Of a stretch of DNA of 64,000 bases, positions 10,667-20,178 are shown in pieces. The stretch lies in assembly GCA_002900995.3 (NCBI GenBank), contig CM035315.1, positions 2,810,814-2,874,813 on the forward strand, given 5' to 3'. Both the position numbers and the translations under genes were made by a program. Each line of letters begins with the position of its first letter. Position 1 is the stretch's first letter. This stretch comes from Ganoderma boninense (taxonomy: Eukaryota > Basidiomycota > Agaricomycetes > Polyporales > Polyporaceae). The notes below the pieces were generated by a model. It saw only the letters and a program-made list of their open reading frames with translations. It was not told the origin of the DNA and did not search any database.

Positions 10667-13600
10667 TCACGATCGAGTCTTCTTGTTGAGAGGGCCAGGA
10701 GCGTCGGGATGTGTCGAATGAAACTTTTGCAGCACTTTTGGCGCATTTGCTAGATCCGACACGTCTTCCCAGCTATCGTGTTCAGGGCACCAGCCCTTCC
10801 AGTGAACAAGATACTGCAGTTTCTTCCACCGCCCATACCGACGCGAGTCCAACACTTCCTCCACTTTATACTCCTCCTCTCCTTCCACTTCGAGAGCTGC
10901 GGGTTCAGGGGGATGTCGACCGGGAAGTTGGCTTTCTTTGTGCGGGTGTAGGAGTGTCACATGGAACACCGGGTGGAGCCCCATATCTTTGGGGAGCTTG
11001 AGCTCATAAGCCAAGTTGCCCACTTTGCGCTTGACAGGGTACGGGCCAGCGTACCGATCCACCAGCTTCCGAGAGACTCCTGGGACACGGAAATTCCTCG
11101 TGTCGAGCCACACCTTCTGACCCTCCTTGAACTCTGGAGCAGCGGAGACATAGTGATTGTAGTACTCCTTCATCCGTTCTGCTGCCAGGGTTAAGGCTGA
11201 GGTCGCATCCTCCCTTGCCTGCCGCAACTCCTCTCTTCGTTCATCCGCCATAGGCACCGTGGTGGATAGCATTGGAACGTGGAACTGAGGTTCATAGCCG
11301 TACATGAGGTAAAACGGCGAGTACCCTGTGGATGAATGTACGCGCGAGTTGAAGCAGTACTCTGCTGTTGGTAGCCACTTGACCCAATCGTCGCGGCGCC
11401 TTGAGCAGTACATCCGTAGGTACGCCTCTATCTCCTGGTTCCATCGCTCCGACTGTCCATCCGTCTGTGGGTGGTAGGCTGTGGATAACGCGCTTTCTAT
11501 GTCGAGGCCTTTAAGGATTGCACGGAAGAGCTTGCTAGAGAACTGGGGCCCCCGATCAGAGATGATCTTTCGCGGGAGTCCATGTAGACGGAACCATTCT
11601 CTAATGAAGTTGTCTGCAGTCCCTTCCGTGTCGATCTCCTCGGTGCATGGAATAAGGTGAATCATCTTTCCATGCCGATCAGCGATAAGCTGGAGCGCGT
11701 TGTATCCGTCCACCTCCGGCAGTCCAGTGATAAAGTCACAGGTAACTACTTGGCCTGGGCCGTCCGGGATCTCGTTGGGTTGAAGGGGACCGTGTGGCTT
11801 CGCATGTGAAGTCTTGCCACGGCGACAAGTGTCGCAGGTCTCAACGTAATCCTTAATGAACTTTGCCATGCCCGGCCACCAGTAGTTCCGTGTGACCAAC
11901 TCCACCGTTTTTGCCTGGCCAGGGTGTCCAGCAGGCGGGAGGTCGTGGTGAATGCGCACTATCTCTGCTCGGAGTGCATCGTCTTTGGGGACATAAACTC
12001 GGCCGCGGTAGAGCAGCAGGCCCTGTTCTGTGTTCCAGTCCACCAAATCGTTCTGTAGATGTGCTGGCCCTAGCTTATCGAGCTTGCTGAGTGCCTCTGC
12101 GACCTCCTGCTCACGCTCTCCACATTCTCGAATGCGGCGGAGCAGTGCCTTCTCTGGTACCACTGACATGTGCCCTCTCTTGGCTGCCAGTACTCGGAAG
12201 CGATCGGGTTGCAACATGACTCGGTTCAGGTTGTCATCGGCGTCATCCTTCTGGTGATCAGGCCTGCGCGACAGCGCATCTGCCCTACCGTTGGAGGTGC
12301 CTGGCTTGTGTGCAATGACAAAGTCGAACCGTGACAGATAGAGAGCCCAACGTGCCTGCCTGCGTGTGAGGTTTTGTGTGGCCTTCCAGTACTCGAGGTT
12401 CTTGTGGTCCGACTGGATCTCGAACACACTGGGAAGACCCTCGAGGTAGTGGCGCCAGGCCTGCAGGGCACGGATGATAGCGAGCATCTCCTTGTCATAG
12501 ATCTCGTAGTTGCGTTCCGCATCGCTCATTGACTCAGAGTGGAAAGCCACAGGGTGCCATTTGCCGTCCTCCCCCTCCTGAGACAGAACCGCACCGGTAG
12601 CATACCCGGATGCATCGACTTCAATGCGGGTTTTGCGGTCTGGGTCATACATGCTCAGGACAGGCCTTTCAGTGAAATGACGTTTGAGCTCATCGAATGC
12701 TGATTGCTCTTCGGCACCCCATTGCCAGGGAGCATTACCCGTGAGACGGTCAAGGGGTTTGCATACTGCACTGAAGTCCTTAATGAACCGCCTGTAGAAA
12801 TTCGCGAAACCGCGGAACTTCCGTACATCTGAGGTGTTCTGAGGGACAGGCCATTCTGCGATACCCCTGACCTTCACTGGGTCCATCTCCACACGGTTCT
12901 CCGAGACGAGCACACCTAGGTACTCAACCTTGGGCTGTTCAAATTCACACTTCTCTGGCTTGCAGAACAGGTCGTGCTTCGCCAGACGCTTCAGGACCTC
13001 ACGCACCAATGTGCGGTGTTCCTCGATGTTGTTGGTGAATATGAGGATGTCGTCGAGGTAGATAGTGATTTTGCCGAGTATGATGAGGTCCTTGAAGATG
13101 TCGTTCATGAGTGCAGAGAATGTACTGGGCGAGTTGGCCAGTCCGAAGTACATCACGTTCGGTTCGAACAGTCCGCGGTTGGTAACAAAGGCAGCCTTCC
13201 ATTCGTCACCGGTCTTAATCCGCACATTGTTGTACCCCCAACGGATGTCAAGCTTGGTAAAGTACTTGGCCCTCTTGAGTCGATCCATCAAGTCTGACAC
13301 CAACGGTAGTGGGTATCGGTTCTTAATGGTGATGTCGTTCAATCGCCGGTAGTCCTGTACAGGACGTAGGCTGCCGTCCTTCTTTTTAACGAAGAAGAAC
13401 GGTGATGACATTGGTGACTTCGACTCTTGAATATAACCTTTGGCCAAGTTCTCACTAAGGAACTTGTCAAGCTCGACCTGCTCGCTGGGAGACAGGGGGT
13501 ACACCTTGGAATGGAACATCCTAGCATCTGGTACGAGTTCTATAGCGTGGTCATAGGGTCCGTGCTCAGGTAGACGTTCGGACGCCTCTTTCGAGAACAC
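10667..13600 (-). CDS. Chromovirus Pol: RT, RNase H, integrase, chromodomain
   Basis: An uninterrupted 977-codon frame. RT: VQDYRRLND near residue 81, FGLANSPSTF near 152, catalytic YLDD at 181-184. RNase H: a DASGYATGAVL segment and QSDHKNLEY. Integrase: zinc-binding HHCC region (HHDLPPAGHPG ... CDTCRRGK), then the D,D-35-E core (CDFITGLP, ISDRGPQF, and E in GQSERWNQEIE). Next come a GPYPVKRKVGNLAY segment (GPY/F module) and, in the last 75 residues, a chromodomain (EYKVEEVLDSRR ... LVHWKGW ... SWEDVSDL) that would direct integration to marked chromatin. The first coding residues before the annotated start belong to the protease-RT linker. Ends at TGA. Confidence 0.96.
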   Translation of the reverse strand: MFSKEASERLPEHGPYDHAIELVPDARMFHSKVYPLSPSEQVELDKFLSENLAKGYIQESKSPMSSPFFFVKKKDGSLRPVQDYRRLNDITIKNRYPLPLVSDLMDRLKRAKYFTKLDIRWGYNNVRIKTGDEWKAAFVTNRGLFEPNVMYFGLANSPSTFSALMNDIFKDLIILGKITIYLDDILIFTNNIEEHRTLVREVLKRLAKHDLFCKPEKCEFEQPKVEYLGVLVSENRVEMDPVKVRGIAEWPVPQNTSDVRKFRGFANFYRRFIKDFSAVCKPLDRLTGNAPWQWGAEEQSAFDELKRHFTERPVLSMYDPDRKTRIEVDASGYATGAVLSQEGEDGKWHPVAFHSESMSDAERNYEIYDKEMLAIIRALQAWRHYLEGLPSVFEIQSDHKNLEYWKATQNLTRRQARWALYLSRFDFVIAHKPGTSNGRADALSRRPDHQKDDADDNLNRVMLQPDRFRVLAAKRGHMSVVPEKALLRRIRECGEREQEVAEALSKLDKLGPAHLQNDLVDWNTEQGLLLYRGRVYVPKDDALRAEIVRIHHDLPPAGHPGQAKTVELVTRNYWWPGMAKFIKDYVETCDTCRRGKTSHAKPHGPLQPNEIPDGPGQVVTCDFITGLPEVDGYNALQLIADRHGKMIHLIPCTEEIDTEGTADNFIREWFRLHGLPRKIISDRGPQFSSKLFRAILKGLDIESALSTAYHPQTDGQSERWNQEIEAYLRMYCSRRRDDWVKWLPTAEYCFNSRVHSSTGYSPFYLMYGYEPQFHVPMLSTTVPMADERREELRQAREDATSALTLAAERMKEYYNHYVSAAPEFKEGQKVWLDTRNFRVPGVSRKLVDRYAGPYPVKRKVGNLAYELKLPKDMGLHPVFHVTLLHPHKESQLPGRHPPEPAALEVEGEEEYKVEEVLDSRRYGRWKKLQYLVHWKGWCPEHDSWEDVSDLANAPKVLQKFHSTHPDAPGPLNKKTRS

Positions 13601-14445
13601 ACGCAGATACTCGTGGTACTGGGAGGTACGATCTCTTCGACAGGACGGACTTCCTTCTTCTGATACTCTTGTTCAGCGAGCTGTTGAGAGTACGTGTAGC
13701 TCGCCGATACAAAGATCTTAGGGGTACCTCGAAGTCGTCGTCCATCTTCCAGTGCATTGAGAAGAGACTCCTCAGTGCCATCCCATTCCGGCAGAAAACC
13801 TGGTGGTGGAGGTCTATCTTCCTCCTCCTCCTCGACCATTACGGCCGTGCATATCCTACCCATCATCTTTGCCTTCCGCACCCGTCGAGAACCATTGCGC
13901 GCCGTAAGCCGTACCTCCGTATCACGCGCTTTGGTCTCAACAGGTTTGGATGCCTTCCGATGAGCCGGACATGCCTCTGGACATCTCGATAGGCGCAGCG
14001 AGCCACGTTCCCAATCTACTTCAGGGTTGTGCTCGCGCAGCCAGTCCAGGCCAATGATCACATCCTCTTCCCCTATGTCTGTCACCACAAACACCACCTT
14101 CTCCTGGTGGTCTCCAATCGCCATATCCAACACGGCGACCTCCGTGATCGTTCCATCACGGTTCTCAGTACCGTCTATGTTGTACAGAGGAATTGGCCTT
14201 GCCAACTTCCTCGTCGTAACCTGGTTCTTCTCTACGAACCGTCTATGTAAAAACTTAGTAGTAGCTCCACTATCTACCATTGCTACTATGTCCTTATGTC
14301 GCTGCTTGCCGATTAACCGTACCGGTATATGAAAGTGTTGAACACTGTGATTTACTTCATATACAAACACGGAACTCAGTACAGAAAATCGACTATTACT
14401 ACAAGAGCCGGCACGCGCAGCGTCCAGTGCGGCTCTAATCAGAAA
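13540..14445 (-). CDS. Chromovirus protease domain, entered by -1 frameshift from gag
   Basis: The frame carries the retropepsin active site MVDSGATTKF and the later hydrophobic-Gly segment (VIIGLDWL). Upstream it stays open past the gag stop, so it overlaps gag and would be reached by a -1 shift at GGGTTTC (14442-14448). At its 3' end the residues stop resembling a protease-RT linker near 13622. The expected linker (QYHEYLRVFSKEASERLP) is in the -1 frame that leads into Pol. In most Ty3/gypsy elements protease and RT share one frame, so a 1-nt deletion in this copy is likely. A second frameshift site is possible, but no classic slippery heptamer is seen there. Confidence 0.85.
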   Translation of the reverse strand, partial: FLIRAALDAARAGSCSNSRFSVLSSVFVYEVNHSVQHFHIPVRLIGKQRHKDIVAMVDSGATTKFLHRRFVEKNQVTTRKLARPIPLYNIDGTENRDGTITEVAVLDMAIGDHQEKVVFVVTDIGEEDVIIGLDWLREHNPEVDWERGSLRLSRCPEACPAHRKASKPVETKARDTEVRLTARNGSRRVRKAKMMGRICTAVMVEEEEEDRPPPPGFLPEWDGTEESLLNALEDGRRLRGTPKIFVSASYTYSQQLAEQEYQKKEVRPVEEIVPPSTTSICVCSRKRRPNVYLSTDPMTTL

Positions 14446-15883
14446 CCCTCCTTCTTCTCGGCGGTTGTCAGGGCCGCAATCTTCTCCTCCATCGCCTTGA
14501 GCTGGGCCTGAAGAGCCGCTACTTCCGTGGTCGCAGTGGACGAGGAAGCGGCTTGCTGACTCTTCAACCGCGGGCAGTCATACTTGCGATGTCCGGGCTG
14601 GCCACAGATGTGACAGTTTCCTGAGAACGGCTTCTTCCCAGTAGCAGCCGCCTTCTCCCCCTTCTTCTTCCATCCAAACGACTTCGGCCGTTCTTCCTCT
14701 CTGGTGACGAGGGCCTGGTCGAGCGACAGCGCCACCTTCTGGATTTTGGTGAGGTCCGAGATGTCGTGAGCACTGGTGGTGAGGACGTCCCGGAGCCTGG
14801 GAGGTAGGCCAGAGCGGTAGCGTTCGTGTTTGTCCTCGTCGCCGAAGCCGGTCCGCGCTGCAGCTGCATTGAACTGCGCCGTGTACTCCTGGACGGTGCC
14901 AACCTTGCGATATGCCTTGCAAAGCTTGACAAGTTCGGCGATGGCAGCCTCCTTGTCGTCAGCCGCGCAGAAGTGATCCTTGAAGGCCGTGCTGAACGCG
15001 CCGTAGTCTGCCCAAGGACTAGTTCCACCGGCGAGCTTTACAATGTGGGGGCCAGCCCAGGCTGCTGCTCTTTCTGTGAGCTTACTGAGGATGGTCATCC
15101 ATATGACGTCGCTAGGCGTGCCAACCGCTACCGCCGTAAGGGTGTTGTAGTAGATCTGAGCGGTGGACACAAAGCGGAGACCATCCTGTGCAGATTTTCC
15201 ATCGTATTCACGTGGGGCGATCTGGGAGAGGAGCTTGGAGGTGTCGAACGGTGGAGCGGGGGCAGGGGTAGTCATGGCGGGTGTGGACGCTCGACTGGGT
15301 GCAGCTGATGAAGAGGATGAGGGTTGTGGAGTGTTGAGGCTGATGGTCTCTTGCTTGGGTTTCTTCTTTACTTCCGGCTTTTTCTCTGCCTTTGGGAGTT
15401 TAGAAGTTGAAGCAATGGGGGTTGCGGGAGTCGAGGTTCGGCGCTGTCCAAGACGCTCTGTAACGAGTTCAAGAGTCTTGTCGAGGATGGGAGACCCTGT
15501 TGATCGTGCAGGACTGGGGATTCGACTTTGGACACGACTCTGGGGTTGTGAGGTAGGGCGTGAGGCAGGGCGGGATGAGGGATTCCTGGATGCGATGAGG
15601 GCGGCTTGGCGAGCTGGGGGTCGGCTTGGATCTCGAGGTGCAGGTGCTGGTGGGTTTGTGATCTTCGCACGGATTAGGACTTCCTGTTCTTTGGTGGTGA
15701 GGAGTCTAGGGGCGATGCCTTCGCGAGTTTCAAGAGTATTGTCGAATGTGTGTGATCGGTGGGGGCACGGTTGCTCCTCGCAGTAGTACCAGGCTTGCTT
15801 ATCTTCGTCCCAGTACTCGTCCTGTACTGCAGTGGGGTGAAATATGTGTCCCCAGGCTTGGCAAGCCACGTTGAATCTCGCTT
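14439..15883 (-). CDS. Chromovirus Gag with CCHC zinc knuckle
   Basis: About 480 codons. A basic Pro/Ser/Ala-rich N-terminal part (rich in PSRPASRPTSQP-type runs) leads to a capsid-like helical domain (about residues 210-390; AQIYYNTLTAVAVG, FKDHFCAADDKEAAIAELVKL, RYRSGLPPRLRD) and one nucleocapsid knuckle, CHICGQPGHRKYDC. A short C-terminal coiled coil ends at TGA 14439, immediately after the slippery heptamer. No convincing ATG begins this frame. It opens at TAG around 15892, preceded on the minus strand by a plausible acceptor (TTTCATTCCTAG), so a spliced leader exon is likely. Confidence 0.92.
14442..14448 (-). promoter_or_regulatory. -1 ribosomal frameshift heptamer at end of gag
   Basis: On the minus strand the last gag codons are GAG GGT TTC TGA, so the bases G GGT TTC form a textbook X XXY YYZ slippery heptamer directly before the stop. 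Slipping back one base gives CTG ATT AGA..., which is the open frame of the protease. I did not model a downstream pseudoknot. Confidence 0.75.
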
Positions 15884-16245
15884 CCTTATCCTAGGAATGA
15901 AACGGCAGGTGCACGATCCAACACTGTCTGCTCAGCCTCCTCGGCCTATTGCTGTGTCTTAGCCCAAGGGACACGGGCCCAAGGGTGTTCTGCCTTGGCT
16001 TTGTTTCGCCGCCTTTCTCTAGCCTCCCACGCCGTGAGGCGGACCACTTCTGTCAGTACCGGGGTCTCGTGTTTAGGAGCTTTCCGCGTACTGTACCACT
16101 AAGAGTGGCAAGCCTCAGGTTGCGCCGAGACCACGTCCGATGGTGTGACTAGAGCGCGCACTACGCTAGGCCAACACAGAGGATCTAAGTGCGTACCGTA
16201 CGAGAGGGAAAGAGTGTGGGTGGAGTACGCCGGTGCTCGTGTAGG

Positions 16246-16256
16246 AGTTTCGACCT
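16246..16256 (-). promoter_or_regulatory. Self-priming primer-binding site (11 nt)
   Basis: Two bases downstream of the 5' LTR the minus strand reads AGGTCGAAACT. There is no TGG that would match a tRNA CCA end. The site is the exact reverse complement of AGTTTCGACCT inside the LTR, at the predicted RNA 5' end. This is the arrangement known from the Tf1/sushi group, where the element's own RNA start primes reverse transcription. Confidence 0.75.
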
Positions 16257-16258
16257 AA

Positions 16259-16718
16259 TGTTACGACTGGCTGTCGAGTAAGATCAGGGAGGAGGCTTAC
16301 GAGACGAGCAAGGGCGTCGACGAGCACTTGTGCAGCGAGAGCGGAGCAGGGCTCGACAGTCAGGCTGGAGACAAGATGTATTGAGCGAGTAACTAACGAG
16401 CGAGAATACAGTGAGGCTTACCTGGAGACAAGAGGTCGAAACTGAGGTCTCCAGGTAGCGAAGTACAGGTCTTATATACATGTAGTGGACAATGGGAACC
16501 GGGGACAATAGGTAACTATGGACACGGGAACCAGTGGAAGAACAATAGTATGTAGTACAATGACGACGGGAACAATGGGTAACAGGAGTTATTGTACTGC
16601 GAGAACAAGGGACGGGTTTGCTAAACAACGGAGGACAATAAGGACGACGCGGGAGGCAAACAGTCCAAAAAGGGAAAGAGAGACGCCGGGGTAGGCGCCG
16701 AGCGTGCCGTTCATGACA
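16259..16718 (-). repeat. 5' LTR of chromovirus (460 bp) with promoter
   Basis: Same length as the left LTR. On the minus strand a TATATAAG box (near 16478) lies about 35 nt upstream of TCAGTTTCG, an initiator-like site whose +1 A is at 16443. Transcription starting there would give an RNA beginning AGTTTCGACCT. Confidence 0.95.
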
Positions 16719-17948
16719 AATGTTGTTACCCTCTTGCCTTTTGCTGCTCCCACAGCATCCGATGTTGTCCAGAGTTCGAGGCTCACTATCACCCGGCGAT
16801 TTTACGACGAGTACGTTGCTCTGGTCAGGGTCATTGTCATGCTCCGAATACAAACTGACTTCTGAAAGTGTTGACGCCACTGGCAAAGATGATGATGGCC
16901 CTTCGACGGTCGCCCCTCCTCATTCTGCAATGAAGCACTCTCTCCGTTCGGCTACCATTGGATCACCGGACAGCAGCAACCCCACCTCGACTGGGATCGA
17001 CTTCGTCCCTTCTCGCTCGTCCTCCCCCACACAGGCTGGCCACTCGGGACGCCATGTCTCTCCAACGCCGTCCTTTGCCCCACCTTCCAGTCGTGCAACC
17101 TCCAGACAGCCTTCTGTTGACCCCGACGCGGAATGCAGCCGTACGTACACACGACTTCCGTCTGTGGCCACCACTCCTCCCTCCAGTCGTTTGACATCGC
17201 GGCAACCGTCGGTCATGCCAGAGGCTCCGACTGAGTGAGGGACCTCTCGCGAACCTCTTCCTCATCTCGACGAATTCATTCCCAGACGTGGCCCAATTAC
17301 TCGCTCAGTTTCGCGCAGCTCTCTTCGAGTGGAGCCAATTCCTCAAGCTGCGCCTGGCCCTGCGCGTCGTGAGCGGAACCAACGCATTGCTGCAGTGAGT
17401 AATACAAGTCATCCTGTTCGGTCAAAACAACTTACACCTGCTCTTAGATTGACGATGGTGACGATGACAACAATTACGCGCAGTACAAACGAGAGACTTG
17501 GAAGGTACCTCAGACTGATGAAGAAAAGAGTTGAGGCGAGCGGTTCGTGACCACTTGGTTCTCCTCTTCTGCTTCCTACAGTCTCTCGATCCCCCCACCG
17601 TGCATGGCCCAGCATCCCGACCTTCAAATTGGAGATCTCTTCTGCCACTGCATCAGCCAATCGTCAGAGATGCTCATGTGGTGGTGGATTGAAGGCGTGG
17701 ACGGGCAACCTTTCTGGAAGCGCGTGGTCAGAGGTCAGTTACGTCCAGACGACAAACGCAGGCTGAGTACTGCCGTGAACAAAGATGGTTCGCCAAGGCC
17801 CTCTTGGGTCACCGACATCTGGTTCCAAAAGCAAGAGCGGGAGATGAAGAGCCATAGGAAGGGAAACCCCAAGGGGTCTGGTGAGTACACCTTCGTAGAT
17901 GGCCAATGCTGACCAAGTTATGCTAACGTTCTGGGAATAGGGCCGTAA
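16719..17948 (+). pseudogene. 3' part of GDLF-family gene A, with a TGA and the chromovirus in front
   Basis: This continues the frame that starts at 10114. A Ser/Pro/Arg-rich middle (repeated TSRQPSV) is interrupted by TGA at 17236, after which the frame stays open (SREPLPHLDEFIPRRGP) to an intron at about 17397-17449. The C-terminal domain (17600-17875) has HPDLQIGDLFCH, WWWIEGVDG, FWKRVVRG and PSWVTDIWF, matching the paralogues at 32214 and 60690. The last intron is about 17881-17940 and TAA ends it at 17946. Function unknown. Both the insertion and the nonsense codon make it inactive unless read through. Confidence 0.7.
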
Positions 17949-18900
17949 AATGTTCCTCTTGATGCGCAAATGTCTTTATCCCTCACAAACCCGCCTATGT
18001 CTCCATTTTCCTAGCTCCGTCTTCATTTCGCTAGTTCCCTATGCCGCACTTATTTGTACTTCTATACCCCCATCGTAACAGAGCTCTACGTTCATCGATT
18101 GCGCGCGGTGGTGTAGAAGTCATGCCTCTGCGTTCTGGGCGCGAAATGCGAAATTTAATGCGAAATTTGATGCGAACAGCAGAATGTTGTACGTCGGGTC
18201 GTCACCATGGGCAGCCTGAGGCTTGAAGCTCGAAGAGCGGCTGGGTTGCGGTCTGGAGCAGTGGAAGCGCATATCACGTGGTCTATGGGCGCCGACGTTG
18301 ACGATGCCAGTCTTCCTCCTGCTCCTTCTCTTGCTCCTCATCCTCGACCTCCAATGCCCTGTCACACCCGCCCCGGCTTACGTTCGACACTTTCAGCTCC
18401 ACCAAGCACCATCCGGGTCCCGTCATTAAGCCTCCCTTCCTGCACAATCCAGAGGCTTATAAAACTGCAGCCTTGGGCGCCCCTCGTTGTGATTATCATG
18501 GCCCTCAGTTTTGCCTCACCCATCTTCGCTCACGAGTCTGTCCATGGGCTAGGTTGGCGGCACGCGTGCGCAGAGTCCATTTGCTCATATCGTGCGCTCC
18601 ATCCTATCCTCTTCCGGAAAATCCACGTTTGCGCGCATGCACGAGGACTGCAGCGTGATTGTCGAGCTGCATTCCATCGGTGGGTGTTACTTCCTCAGGC
18701 CTCATTCCCGAGCGGCGAGGTTGCTGTACGTACTGACTGTAACTGACGTTGCGCATCAGGTATCAAGAGCCCAATCGACAGTCGTGCTGTCGGCGCGCAC
18801 CCACAGCTTTGATTCTGCCCCCATCCTGCATCAAGTCGTCCCTCACGGCGGTCGTGCAGACTTTCCGATGCGCGTCTCGCTCTATGTTTCTAGTGAAAAC
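17949..18900. other. No supportable gene
   Basis: Short frames only. A + strand frame at about 18440-18540 has a hydrophobic run (APLVVIIMALSFASPIF) but no coding continuity around it. It may be the worn upstream part of the RBR pseudogene that follows, or an unrelated membrane segment. Confidence 0.35.
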
Positions 18901-19590
18901 GTGTTACATGGCTCAAGAACCTGCACGAGTATGTCGGGACAGCACAGTGAATCAAGGTGAACACGCATACCCGAAGTGCGAGAACAACATCGAGAAGAAT
19001 GGCAGCTGCAAGTAAGTGTTCTTTCTTTCGTTCCCTTTTCCGCAACTCTCGCGCGTGCGCGAAAGATCCATGACTTACTGCCCCACTCTTGCGATGATAG
19101 CCGCATCCTCTGCCGGCACTGTGACCGCCAATTCTGCTGTCTGTGCATGAAGAACTGAGACGTGCACAGTTGCAACAACGAGGTGTGCAACATGTGGAAA
19201 GAGCTGGAGCTGGACGCGCTCAAGCCGACGGCCAGGCAGGGATTCCAGAAGCGGCTCTTCTACTTCGACTGGCGCAACGACCACGAGATCTCCGCGCACC
19301 TCGACGAGAACCTATGCTCGTTCACGGGGAAGGTGGTTGAGTGGCAGGAGACGAGCAAGACGTCTCGTGCCTATTCGACATGATTGTCGTTGCGTGATGG
19401 AAATCTTCGAAACCATACAGGCGTACGTGCTCACGATCCTTGCTAGTGGATTTGTGCTAACATTCCATAGCAACGCTGATCCGTACATTCTTCGACGATC
19501 TCATCCAAGTACTTCTCACATAGAATCAACTGGTGCTGAACCGGGAGTTAACCTCAACGCCTCCACGCCTTCGGCTTCATTAGAATAGGA
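18901..19590 (+). pseudogene. Ariadne-like RBR E3 ubiquitin ligase fragment (IBR/RING2 and part of Ariadne domain)
   Basis: In one frame WLKNLHEYVGTAQ-stop-IKVNT matches the linker before RING2. After a small frame change, PKCENNIEKNGSCK and, past an 85-nt intron, CRHCDRQFCCLCMKN-stop-DVHSC give the RING2 cysteines, including the catalytic-type Cys region. Next come NMWKELELDALKP and RLFYFDWRNDHEISAHLDENL, which follow the Ariadne helix pattern (RYLFYxNRxxNHxxSxxLE). The stops at 18948 and 19156 are both TGA, where family members have Trp. Upstream RING1 and most of the C-terminus are missing or too worn to see. RBR enzymes pass ubiquitin through a RING2 cysteine. Confidence 0.65.
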
Positions 19591-20178
19591 CAGAGTGGAG
19601 GGTATTGAGAGGCTCGGGCTCATAAGTGAGTATTTAAACCTTGTTCTCCACCATCCACCCGGCTCATGCTCCCACGTACAACAGTGATACACGCGCTCGT
19701 CTGTCAATCTGTTCTTCGCCCACCCCCAATTCAAGCTTTGGCCGTTCCCTTGCTGTGTTTCGCAATAGTACAACTGTCATCCCTTCTGGCTCTCCGCTGC
19801 TAGGAGGGCAGAACTTTGTTGCTCGTCTCAAGGTCATGTCAACGGGCTTAATCCGTCGTTACCTCCTTTATGAGTCCTCGCATGGGAGAGTTTCAGAAAC
19901 TCAAAGCCACCTAGTCAACCAAGCTGTTCATTAATTATGGGTTTCTATAAGTAGTGCAAGGCTGGTGGTTGCCTCAGTTGCGAGTGTTGATACGAGAGGG
20001 TCAGGAATGCGCAGCGGCGAATGGCGTACTCTGGGCGTCCTAGGCGCTCCTAGGCGCTGTTTCTGCTCCATGTTGCCGCTCCGTCCACGTGGCGAAATTG
20101 TCCGTCAACGCTCTGAGTCTCCTGCTACTTAGCTCCAGCTTCTCTCCGCTTACTCTGGCTCTCTGGGCCTGCTTGGTC
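19591..20178. other. Upstream region of SUN gene 1
   Basis: No gene seen. It contains a TATTTAAAC box near 19630 and a short direct repeat, GGCGTCCTAGGCGCTCCTAGGCGCT, split around 20033-20057. Confidence 0.35.

Larger units (their letters stand above)
10181..16718 (-). mobile_element. Full-length Ty3/gypsy chromovirus, recently inserted
   Basis: This is a 6,538 bp element on the minus strand with 460 bp LTRs that begin TG and end CA and differ by a single base that I can see (10231 versus 16309). The internal region encodes Gag with a CCHC knuckle, an aspartic protease, reverse transcriptase, RNase H, integrase with a GPY/F-type motif, and a C-terminal chromodomain. It has a polypurine tract next to the 3' LTR and an 11-nt self-priming site next to the 5' LTR. 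Near-identical LTRs mean recent insertion. It splits host gene A. One frame break between protease and RT (near 13622) may make this copy defective. Confidence 0.97.

Noticed and set aside
16230..16258. Search for a standard tRNA primer-binding site (TGG...) in the chromovirus
   Set aside because: No TGG next to the 5' LTR; the 11-nt self-complementary site explains the position better.
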